The translations under genes and the position numbers were made by a program. From the NCBI GenBank assembly GCA_963669315.1, contig OY770021.1, positions 1,488,001-1,552,000 of the forward strand: DNA of 64,000 nt. Reading direction: 5' to 3'. Origin of the DNA: SZUA-547 sp963669315 (GTDB lineage Bacteria; Pseudomonadota; Alphaproteobacteria; Rhodobacterales; Rhodobacteraceae). The notes under the pieces are model-generated. The model was not told the DNA's origin and did not search any database. It saw nothing but the letters and a program-made list of their open reading frames with translations. Positions 18,073-25,560 of the stretch are shown here, piece by piece (position 1 is the stretch's first letter; each line of letters begins with the position of its first letter).

Positions 18073-19442
18073 GCAGCCCCGCCGACAAGGATTTCGAGGC
18101 TGAGGCGCTTGCGCTCGCCCAGCCGCCCGGCCCGCAGCGGCCCAGCGACTATTCGCTGGTTCTGAAGCTCTATCAACAGTTCTCCAGCCTGGCGAAACCG
18201 CTGGTCTGGGCTCTTTTGCGCCGACGGTCCAAACGTGGAAAGGAGGACCCGGCGCGCCGCGATGAGCGATTAGGGTATGCGAGCGTCCCAAGGCCCGAGG
18301 GACCGTTGGTCTGGATGCATGCGGCAAGCGTCGGAGAGTCGCTGACGACGCTGCCGCTGATCGCGCGGCTGTCGATCGAGCGGCCCGATCTATACTTTCT
18401 CGTCACGACGGGAACGGTCACTTCGGCCAGGCTGATGGCGGCGCGGTTGCCGGAGCGCACGGTTCACCAGTTCGCGCCCGTGGACCTTCCCGAATCCGTG
18501 GAGCGGTTCGTCGAGCATTGGCGGCCGGACCTGTCCACGTGGTTCGAATCCGAGCTGTGGCCGAATCTGGTGGATGCGACGGCCGCGCGAAAGCAGCCGA
18601 TGGCGCTGATCAACGCCCGGATGTCGGCGGGCTCGGCGCGGAACTGGGGCCGGGCGCGCGGCGCGATTGGGGCGCTGCTGGACCCGTTCGATCCCGTGCT
18701 TTGCCAGACGGAGGAGACGGCCGCGCGGCTGCGCGATCTAGGCGCGCCGAGCGCGGTCGTGACCGGAAATCTGAAAGAGGCCGCTCCTCCTCCCCCCGCG
18801 GATGAGGCCGAGTTGTCACGATTGACGGCCGAGATTGGCGACCGCCCAGTCTTCGTCGCAGCCAGCACCCATCAGGGCGAAGAGGATATGGTGGGCGCCG
18901 CATGGTCCCGCCTTCGGGCTCAGATACCCAACCTGTTGACCATCGTTGCGCCACGCCATCCGGAACGCGGTGAAACTTTGGCGCACGAGTTGGAAAGTTT
19001 TGGAGGCCGGATCGGCCTGCGTTCGAAAGGCGATCGGCCCGACGCCGAATGCGAGATATATGTGGCAGACACGCTGGGCGAGCTTGGTCTCTGGTACCGG
19101 CTGGCGCCAGTTGCGTTCGTCGGCGGCAGTCTGGAGCCGATCGGCGGCCACAATCCTTATGAGCCCGCCATGCTCGGCGCGGCGATCCTGCATGGGCCGC
19201 ATATCGGCAATTTCGCCGAGGAATACGCCCGGCTGACTTTGATGGGCGCCACCCGCCGGGTGGTCAACGCGGACACGCTGGCGGAGGCGGTTTCGGCGCT
19301 GCTTGCGCCCGGCGGCGGGCCGACTGAGGAGGGCGCGCGTCTGATCGCGGCCGCCGGCGACTTCGCCTCGGAGGGAGAGGCGATCGCCAATCGCGTCATG
19401 ACGGCGCTGCGTCCCGCATTGCCCAAACCGATAGAGGACTGA
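18069..19442 (+). CDS. waaA: 3-deoxy-D-manno-octulosonic acid (Kdo) transferase
   Basis: GT30 glycosyltransferase that adds Kdo to lipid IVA on the cytoplasmic face of the inner membrane. 457 aa, slightly longer than the usual 420-430 because of a 30-residue N-terminal extension. Motifs: VWMHAASVGES with the catalytic Glu (near 82-92), TGTVTSARLM, ESELWPNL (near 158-165), ASTHQGEE, APRHPERG and GGHNPYEPA (near 360-368). It overlaps the acyltransferase by 4 bp and precedes lpxK by 4 bp. Confidence 0.95.
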   Translation: MSSPADKDFEAEALALAQPPGPQRPSDYSLVLKLYQQFSSLAKPLVWALLRRRSKRGKEDPARRDERLGYASVPRPEGPLVWMHAASVGESLTTLPLIARLSIERPDLYFLVTTGTVTSARLMAARLPERTVHQFAPVDLPESVERFVEHWRPDLSTWFESELWPNLVDATAARKQPMALINARMSAGSARNWGRARGAIGALLDPFDPVLCQTEETAARLRDLGAPSAVVTGNLKEAAPPPPADEAELSRLTAEIGDRPVFVAASTHQGEEDMVGAAWSRLRAQIPNLLTIVAPRHPERGETLAHELESFGGRIGLRSKGDRPDAECEIYVADTLGELGLWYRLAPVAFVGGSLEPIGGHNPYEPAMLGAAILHGPHIGNFAEEYARLTLMGATRRVVNADTLAEAVSALLAPGGGPTEEGARLIAAAGDFASEGEAIANRVMTALRPALPKPIED

Positions 19443-19446
19443 CGCA

Positions 19447-20457
19447 ATGCGCGCGCCCGCATTCTGGTCCAACCCACCCGATACTCCGGGCCTCGCCGCG
19501 CGCCTGCTGTCGCCGTTGGGCTGCGTCTATGCGCTCGCCACCGGGCGCAGGATCGCGGCGGGGCAGCCATGGCGCGCCCCGGTTCCGGTGATCTGTATCG
19601 GCAATCTGACCGCCGGCGGAACAGGCAAGACGCCGACCGCTCTCGCCATTGCAGAGCGGCTGATCGCGCGAGGCGTCGCGGTTCACTTCGTCACTCGGGG
19701 GCATGGCGGGCGCGAGGAAGGTCCCCATCAGGCGGACATTCGGCGCGACGACTATAATTCCGTTGGCGACGAGCCGTTGCTGCTGGCCGCAATCTCTCCG
19801 ACTTGGGTCGCCAAAGACCGGGCCGCGGGAGCGCGTGCAGCGGCGGAGGCCGGCGCCGAGGCGATCATTCTGGATGACGGGCATCAGAACCCGGCGGTCT
19901 TCAAGGATCTGTCCATCGTTGTAGTCGACGCCGGGGCGGGATTCGGTAATGGGTATTGCATTCCGGCTGGGCCTCTGAGGGAGCCGGTCGAGGCGGGCCT
20001 GTCCCGCGCGGACGTGGTTTTGCTGATCGGCGAGGGCGACGTGGCGACGCCGGGCTTGCCCGAGGGCGCACCGGCCCTGCGCGCGCGGCTCGAGCCCCGC
20101 ACGACCGGCCTGTCCCTTGATGGCGCGCGGGTTATCGCCTTCGCAGGCATTGGGCGGCCGGAAAAATTCTTCGACACGGTGCGAGACCTTGGCGCGGACA
20201 TCATCCAACAGGTCGGCTTTCCAGATCACGCGCCTTTCGCCCCGAAAATGCTCCGGCGGTTGGAGGCGGATGCGGCGCGTGAGGATGCGATCCTGGTCAC
20301 GACAGAGAAAGACGCCGCGCGCATGCCCAACTGGTTCCGCGGCAAGGCGGCGACTGTGCCGGTGACAATGGCGTTCGACGATGAGGGAGCGCTGGATACG
20401 CTGCTCGACAAAGTTCTCGGGCCGAAAGACAAGGGCGCAGCCGACGCCGCGCCCTGA
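19447..20457 (+). CDS. lpxK: tetraacyldisaccharide 4'-kinase LpxK
   Basis: Phosphorylates the 4' position of the lipid A disaccharide precursor, giving lipid IVA, the substrate of WaaA. 336 aa. An N-terminal membrane-associated helix precedes the P-loop GNLTAGGTGKTP (52-63); FVTRGHGG, DEPLLLA, the catalytic DDGHQNPA and TEKDAAR follow in family order. It ends the DUF374-waaA-lpxK operon; the next gene is convergent and 3 bp away. Confidence 0.95.
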   Translation: MRAPAFWSNPPDTPGLAARLLSPLGCVYALATGRRIAAGQPWRAPVPVICIGNLTAGGTGKTPTALAIAERLIARGVAVHFVTRGHGGREEGPHQADIRRDDYNSVGDEPLLLAAISPTWVAKDRAAGARAAAEAGAEAIILDDGHQNPAVFKDLSIVVVDAGAGFGNGYCIPAGPLREPVEAGLSRADVVLLIGEGDVATPGLPEGAPALRARLEPRTTGLSLDGARVIAFAGIGRPEKFFDTVRDLGADIIQQVGFPDHAPFAPKMLRRLEADAAREDAILVTTEKDAARMPNWFRGKAATVPVTMAFDDEGALDTLLDKVLGPKDKGAADAAP

Positions 20458-20460
20458 GCA

Positions 20461-21075
20461 CTATTGGGCGACCCGGTATTCTTCGGGCAGGAAGAACATA
20501 GCGTCCTGCGTCTCTACGACCGCCTCGTGGCAGTCATGGCAGAATTTCACTTTTTTGCCGGTCTCCGTCCCGGTCACGCCCATCACTTTCCCACTCGGCA
20601 GCACCAGCGTGTACTTCCAGTCGGCCGTGTCCGGCAGCGCGCCGCGCGATACTTTCTCCATAAAGAACAGGGGGCCGCGCTTCACGGTCCCCGCTTTGTC
20701 GAGAGTGAAGCTCTCCTTGGCGGCGATCGTGCCTGTCGGCATCCTCAACCCTTCCTCGAGAAAATCGAGATAGGCGTCACGGCCGGCGTCGTTGACGAGA
20801 TTGTTGACAAAGCGATTGCCGTGCGTCGCGGACAGATAGGGCGCGGTCGAGGCGAACGTCCAGTCCTTGTATTCCGCAGCCGCAGGAATACCCGAGCCCT
20901 GATATCCTTGGTAAAGCGCCCCAGCGATGCAATTGTAAAGCGCCTGCGCCTCGGGGCCTTCAATGTCGTCTTTGGCGGTATCCGTCCTGCAATCCTGGGC
21001 AAACGCAGGCGGGGCGGCGACCGCCAGAACTGACAGGAAGGCGCCCAATAGCGCGGCGGCGACGAAGAAATTCAT
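20461..21075 (-). CDS. cytochrome P460-like periplasmic haem protein
   Basis: 204 aa from ATG at 21075 (GGAG 8 bases upstream). A signal peptide (about 1-26, ending AFAQD) targets the periplasm. One c-type haem motif FCHDCH lies close to the C-terminus (near 178-183), the arrangement of cytochrome P460 / P460-like domains rather than class I cytochromes c. Two more Cys lie near the N-terminus (DCRTD and YNCIAG). Function not known; members have been tied to hydroxylamine oxidation, but no nitrogen-oxidation genes are nearby. Confidence 0.7.
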   Translation of the reverse strand: MNFFVAAALLGAFLSVLAVAAPPAFAQDCRTDTAKDDIEGPEAQALYNCIAGALYQGYQGSGIPAAAEYKDWTFASTAPYLSATHGNRFVNNLVNDAGRDAYLDFLEEGLRMPTGTIAAKESFTLDKAGTVKRGPLFFMEKVSRGALPDTADWKYTLVLPSGKVMGVTGTETGKKVKFCHDCHEAVVETQDAMFFLPEEYRVAQ

Positions 21076-21288
21076 TGGGTCATCTCCAAGTTTCGGGGTT
21101 CCGGAGGCGGCGAAGCGGAGACGCCGATCCGTAGCATTTTTCCTACAGAAACAATGTCGCATGAAGGCTTCGCGACACGGAAATAACTGTGAATCACCGA
21201 TACGTTACGGATTGTTTCATGGCGAAATCCGCGCGATCGAGGCGCGCCCGGCCAACGACCAGGCGCGCGCGTTCATCAAGATGAGAAT

Positions 21289-21365
21289 TGGTACCGACGC
21301 CCCGACTTGAACGGGGGACCCCTAGATCCACAATCTAGTGCTCTAACCAACTGAGCTACGTCGGC
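21289..21365 (-). tRNA. tRNA-His (anticodon GTG)
   Basis: 77-nt cloverleaf read on the minus strand: acceptor GCCGACG/CGTCGGT, D arm GCTC/GAGC, anticodon stem CTAGA/TCTAG with loop TTGTGGA, T arm CCCCG-TTCAAGT-CGGGG, A73 and an encoded CCA. The base before position 1 is C on the coding strand, so no G-1 is encoded, and position 1 pairs as G1:U72. This is the atypical tRNA-His found in many alphaproteobacteria, read by a correspondingly altered HisRS. Confidence 0.97.
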
Positions 21366-21487
21366 GCAATGGCGCCGTCTCTAGCGCCCGGCGTTCGATT
21401 TTGCAACTGGCACCCGACACAGAAGTCCGCTGTGCTTGCGGCCGCGGGCGTCGCAGGGTAGCACGAGAGCAGGGAGCAAACTTATTA

Positions 21488-21700
21488 ATGGGCATTAACA
21501 GCGATAGCAATGTCGAGGCGAACCTGCAGGTCGGCCCGACTGATGTGGGAATGGTGCGGATATTCATTGAGGCGGACGGACTAGAACTGCCGATGGATTT
21601 CGCCCCCGAGGACGCCGAAGAAATCGCGGAAGAAATCATCGCCGCGGCGAAACGCGCCCGCGCCTCTGGTCGCGGCGGAAAGCCGCGCCGAACTCGCTGA
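21488..21700 (+). CDS. DUF6324-type small protein
   Basis: 70-aa cytoplasmic protein starting at ATG 21488 (MGINSDSNVEANLQVGPTD). It closely matches a short conserved Rhodobacterales family annotated as DUF6324, marked by GMVRIFIEADGLELPMDF and a helical EDAEEIAEEI segment followed by a basic tail. Function unknown. The frame extends upstream to 21401 but that part overlaps the tRNA-His flank. A histidine kinase gene starts 18 bp downstream. Confidence 0.7.
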   Translation: MGINSDSNVEANLQVGPTDVGMVRIFIEADGLELPMDFAPEDAEEIAEEIIAAAKRARASGRGGKPRRTR

Positions 21701-21718
21701 CCGGCGCGGCCGGCGAGA

Positions 21719-22771
21719 ATGCCCGCGCGGGACCCGGAGCGATTCGACTCAGCGCCGTCCTGGTTGTGGGATCCGGCGCGACAGCGCGCGGACAGGGCCT
21801 CCCCGGAAGCAAGAACCCTGTTCCCAAACTCGTTCGAACTTTCCGAAGGCGCATTGAGTCCGACAGATCCGGTCGCGGCGCTATCGAACGCGTGCCATGC
21901 GGCGCTGATATCGACGGGCCGGGCCGAGTACGGCCCGGCGGAGATCGGCGACCGACGCTTCTGCTGCAGGATTCAGACTCAAACGCTGGATCGCGGCGGA
22001 CTGGGCGTTCAGATCGAAATCGCCTCCCGCGAATCGGTGGGCGAAGGTGGGCGTGATGAGCTCAGCGGCGACGGTCCCCTCGCGCGCGCAGCGCATGATC
22101 TGCGCACGCCGCTGACCGCGATCATCGGTTTCGCCGAGTTCATCTCGGCGAGCGGACTGGCGATGCCGGAGCAGACGCGACAGGGCTATCTGGCGGACAT
22201 TGTTCAAGCCGGTAGATTTGCGTCTCGTATGGCGCTGGACCTGCTGGACTATGCGGGCGCTTCAACGGCCGGGCTCAAGTCCCGCGGGCGCGCTGATTTG
22301 GCCGAGATCGCGCAAAGTTCGGCCCGGCTGCTGGCGATGGAGGCGGAGCAGCGTGACATCGCAATCAAAGTCTCGGTCTATGCCGACGGAAGCGACGTCG
22401 CCGCCGATCCCGACCAGATCCGCAGGGCGTTCGGCAACCTGCTTGGCAACGCTGTCGCGCACGCCCGCAGCGCTGTGGAAGTCTCTCTCGCGCCCCATGG
22501 CGAGCGCGGACTGGCGCTTTGCGTCGTCGATGACGGGCCGGGCCTGTCATCTGATGAACTGCGCATCGCCATGCAGCCATTCGGGCGCCCGAGACGCGCC
22601 GAAAGCGACACTGGCGACAAGGGCGTCGGGCTTGGCCTGCCCATCGCGAAACGCTTCGCCGAGATCAACGGCGCGCGACTGGAGATCGAGTCGCCGCCCG
22701 GCGCTGGCCTGACCGCACGGCTGGTCTTTCCAGCCGCCCGCCGAATCGTGAGAGACAACGAGAGCGATTAA
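21719..22771 (+). CDS. soluble sensor histidine kinase
   Basis: 350 aa. N-terminal region (about 45-105) is PAS-like in size, followed by the HisKA dimerisation box ARAAHDLRTPLTAIIGF with phospho-acceptor His126, and a HATPase_c domain with N box LLGNAVAHA, G1 DDGPGLS and G2 GVGLGLPIAKRF. No transmembrane segment or signal peptide is seen, so it senses something in the cytoplasm. No response regulator is adjacent. It ends 4 bases into the convergent oxidoreductase gene. Confidence 0.88.
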   Translation: MPARDPERFDSAPSWLWDPARQRADRASPEARTLFPNSFELSEGALSPTDPVAALSNACHAALISTGRAEYGPAEIGDRRFCCRIQTQTLDRGGLGVQIEIASRESVGEGGRDELSGDGPLARAAHDLRTPLTAIIGFAEFISASGLAMPEQTRQGYLADIVQAGRFASRMALDLLDYAGASTAGLKSRGRADLAEIAQSSARLLAMEAEQRDIAIKVSVYADGSDVAADPDQIRRAFGNLLGNAVAHARSAVEVSLAPHGERGLALCVVDDGPGLSSDELRIAMQPFGRPRRAESDTGDKGVGLGLPIAKRFAEINGARLEIESPPGAGLTARLVFPAARRIVRDNESD

Positions 22772-23775
22772 CTGATGGTCGCCCATTCGCCGGTTTCGGC
22801 GGCTCTGAAAATGGCGTCGATGACCTCCATGTTCGCGACCGACTCCTCCAGGCTCATCGGCGGCGGCGCCTCACCCCGGACAGCGCGGCCAAAATCCTCG
22901 ACCTCCAGCGCATACTGATCGACCGGCTCAATCGTTTCAGTGGTCGTGGACGCGCCGCCCAGCGCCGACCCATCGTCGATGAGGACGTGGGTGGCGCCAT
23001 CGATCGGCGCATTGAATGGGACGGTGATCTCGACGCGGCCCTTATCGCCCACCATCACCACCCGTTGGTGCATGCTCAACTGGGTCGAGACCGTGAAGGT
23101 GGCCGTCGCGCCATCGCCGAAATCGAGAAGCGCGGAGGCCAATCGATCGGTGCCGAAATCCGGGTCGCGGTCGATCACCGCAGCAACCCGAAGCGGCTCT
23201 CGCCCGAAAACCCGGCGGGTCGATAGGATCGCATAGCAGCCGATATCAAGAAGCCCGCCGCCGCCAATACCGGCCATATTGCGCACGTTCTGAGCATCGC
23301 GGTTGAAATAGGAGAAATGCGCCGCGACCGTGCCGACTTTGCCTATCCGCCCATTCCGGACTAGGTCGAGCGCGCGGGTCCATTGCGGGTGGGATTTGAC
23401 CATAAAGGCTTCCTGGATCACCAAACCGGTGGAATCGCGCACTGCGATCAGGTCCGCCGCCTCTGCCGCCGTCATGCCCAGCGGTTTTTCGCAAAGCACA
23501 TGCTTGCCCGCCTCGGCCGCCTGCCTGGTCACCAACACGTGCAGGTGGTTCGGCAACGGGTTGTAAACCGCGTCGATATCCGGGTCAGCGAAGAGATCCT
23601 CGTAGGAGCCATGCGCGCGCGCGGCGCCAAATTCCTCCGCGCAGGCCTCGGCGCGCGCGAGATCGCGAGATGCGATGGCGGCCAGTTCGGCGCCCGGCGC
23701 CTTTAAAATCGCCGGAATCACAAAGTTGCGTCCGATCTTCGCCGTGCTGACCACGCCCCAGCGGATGGTGCTCAT
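22768..23775 (-). CDS. Gfo/Idh/MocA family oxidoreductase
   Basis: 335-aa NAD(P)-dependent sugar or polyol dehydrogenase. The Rossmann start IRWGVVSTAKIGRNFVIPAI (4-23) is a GxG variant typical of the family, CEKPLG (near 94-99) carries the catalytic Lys, and GGGGLLDIGCYAI (near 172-184) the C-terminal substrate domain signature. Substrate not decidable; a trans-1,2-dihydrobenzenediol dehydrogenase-like role is one possibility. Convergent with the kinase gene. Confidence 0.9.
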   Translation of the reverse strand: MSTIRWGVVSTAKIGRNFVIPAILKAPGAELAAIASRDLARAEACAEEFGAARAHGSYEDLFADPDIDAVYNPLPNHLHVLVTRQAAEAGKHVLCEKPLGMTAAEAADLIAVRDSTGLVIQEAFMVKSHPQWTRALDLVRNGRIGKVGTVAAHFSYFNRDAQNVRNMAGIGGGGLLDIGCYAILSTRRVFGREPLRVAAVIDRDPDFGTDRLASALLDFGDGATATFTVSTQLSMHQRVVMVGDKGRVEITVPFNAPIDGATHVLIDDGSALGGASTTTETIEPVDQYALEVEDFGRAVRGEAPPPMSLEESVANMEVIDAIFRAAETGEWATIS

Positions 23776-23836
23776 GTCGTCGCCTCCCCGTTCAATTCTT
23801 CAACCCTGACAGCATCCTAATAACATTGGGGGCGCG

Positions 23837-24313
23837 TTACTCTGCAATATCATCCAGCGCCCGCGCGCGGGGATCCTCCGCCCGGCGCAGGCGCGCCGCC
23901 GCTGCGCGCGCCAGGCGCAGGGTCTGGGCCTTTCTTCGCGCCGCCGCCAGCTTGCGCTCGACGGGCGGGCGGACGATCTCGGCCCCATAGGCGTCGGCCA
24001 GAATCAGCCCCTCCTCCTCCGGCAAAATCTCGACGGGAAAGTCGGAAGGCACGGCGAACAGTAAGGCGTCGCACCAGTCCAGATAGCCTTGCCATTTCTG
24101 ATCGGTCTGAAAATCGGCGCGGCTGGACTTGCACTCGATCACCCAGATCTCGCCCTTTGGCCCCAACGCGGTCACGTCGGCGCGCAGACCGCGGGCGGGT
24201 ATGAACTCCGTCACCGGCGCAAAGCCCTGATCCAACAGATATCGGCACACGCCGCGCGCCAGCACGAAACCGGGGGCGATATCTGGCGAGGGCGCATCGT
24301 CGGGCGAGAACAT
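23837..24313 (-). CDS. mmcB: MmcB family DNA repair protein
   Basis: 158 aa. Matches the MmcB family (restriction endonuclease-like fold), named from a Caulobacter mitomycin C-induced repair gene. The nuclease core is visible as RADVTALGPKGEIWVIECKSS, i.e. the D...ExK pattern, followed by QKWQGYLDWCDALLFAVP. The start is uncertain: ATG at 24313 (MFSPDDAPSPD) lacks a clear ribosome site and the frame stays open to 24364. It lies downstream of the cysteine synthase-like gene on the same strand (66 bp). Confidence 0.78.
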   Translation of the reverse strand: MFSPDDAPSPDIAPGFVLARGVCRYLLDQGFAPVTEFIPARGLRADVTALGPKGEIWVIECKSSRADFQTDQKWQGYLDWCDALLFAVPSDFPVEILPEEEGLILADAYGAEIVRPPVERKLAAARRKAQTLRLARAAAARLRRAEDPRARALDDIAE

Positions 24314-24379
24314 AACTGGAACACTAACAATTCGACAGGCGCCAGTACAAGGCCTTGAGCGCATCGCACCGGCGGTCTG

Positions 24380-25420
24380 TCAGCACCAGCGGTTCAGTTC
24401 ATCCAGATACGGCCTTGTGTCGCCAATCGACGCCGCGACCCAGTCGGGATTGTAATAGGTGTCCAGATAGCGCTCGCCGCTGTCGCACATCAGGGACACA
24501 ATCGAGCCTTCCTGCCCACGGTCCATCATGCCTCGCGCCACTTTCAGTGCGCCCCACAGATTCGTGCCGGTCGAGGCGCCCGCCTTTCGGCCGATCAGCT
24601 TTTCCAACCAGAGTATCGTGGCGACGCTGGCGGCGTCCGGAACCTGCATCATCTCGTCGATCACATCGGGTTGGAACGACTTCTCCACCCGTGGTCGGCC
24701 GATCCCCTCGATGCGGCTGGAGTAGTCCGAGGTCAGGGTGGCGTCCCGTTGGACATAGCTGTCATAGAAGACCGAGTTTTCTGGATCGACGACGATCAGC
24801 CGCGTGTCGAAACCCTTGAACCGGATGAAACGCCCCAAGGTGGCGGATGTCCCGCCGGTCCCGGCGCTCATCACGATGGTCCGCGGCACGGGGTGCGGCT
24901 CCTTCGCCATTTGCAGAAAGATGCTTTCGGCGATGTTGTTGTTGCCGCGCCAGTCGGTCGCCCGTTCAGCGAACATGAACTGATCCATGAAGAAACCACC
25001 GGTATCCGCCGCAAGGTGCGTGGCCGCGCCGTGCATTTCAGGCGCGCTGTCGACGAAATGGCACCGGCCGCCATAGAACGTGATCTTGTCGATCTTGCTC
25101 CTGGCGGTCGAACGAGGCATCACCGCGACAAAGGGCAGGCCAAGCATCTGCGCGAAGTACGCTTCAGAGACCCCGGTGCTGCCCGATGACGCTTCGATCA
25201 CCGTCGTCGTTTCGTCCAGCTTGCCGTTGCAAAGCGCGTAGAGGAACAGCGAGCGCGCCAGGCGATGCTTCAGGCTTCCCGTCGGATGAGTGCTTTCATC
25301 CTTGAGGTAGATATCGACTACCCGCAGCTTCGGGATCGCCAATTTGAACAGGTGTGTGTCCGCCGATCGCTGGTAATCCGCCTCGATTTTCCTGACCGCC
25401 TCGGAAACCCACTGGCCCAT
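24380..25420 (-). CDS. PLP-dependent cysteine synthase family protein
   Basis: 346-aa fold type II PLP enzyme, related to cysteine synthase and cystathionine beta-synthase. Pyridoxal Lys is in PTGSLKHRLAR (near 46-56); the substrate loop is EASSGSTGVSE and the phosphate-binding loop SAGTGGTSATLG. The catalytic domain is complete but the reaction is not fixed by sequence. Start at 25420 (MGQWVSEAV) has GAGGTG upstream and is better than 25456. Confidence 0.83.
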   Translation of the reverse strand: MGQWVSEAVRKIEADYQRSADTHLFKLAIPKLRVVDIYLKDESTHPTGSLKHRLARSLFLYALCNGKLDETTTVIEASSGSTGVSEAYFAQMLGLPFVAVMPRSTARSKIDKITFYGGRCHFVDSAPEMHGAATHLAADTGGFFMDQFMFAERATDWRGNNNIAESIFLQMAKEPHPVPRTIVMSAGTGGTSATLGRFIRFKGFDTRLIVVDPENSVFYDSYVQRDATLTSDYSSRIEGIGRPRVEKSFQPDVIDEMMQVPDAASVATILWLEKLIGRKAGASTGTNLWGALKVARGMMDRGQEGSIVSLMCDSGERYLDTYYNPDWVAASIGDTRPYLDELNRWC

Positions 25421-25491
25421 AGCGCACCTCATTCTTTGCAAGAGACGAGGCATCATAGCGATGGGATCGGACCGGTGGCTATAAACAGATA

Positions 25492-25515
25492 AAGGCCCAC
25501 CCCGTTTCCGGGATG
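25492..25515 (-). terminator. possible intrinsic terminator after the vWA gene
   Basis: Read on the minus strand, CATCCCG-GAAA-CGGGGTG can form a 7-bp stem with one G:T pair, followed by GGCCTTTATCTG. The U-tract is weak. It lies between the vWA stop and the cysteine synthase-like start. Confidence 0.35.
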
Positions 25516-25560
25516 GACCACTCTCGATGGTTTCGCCTGTGGTGTTGGGTCAGCGCTTCT

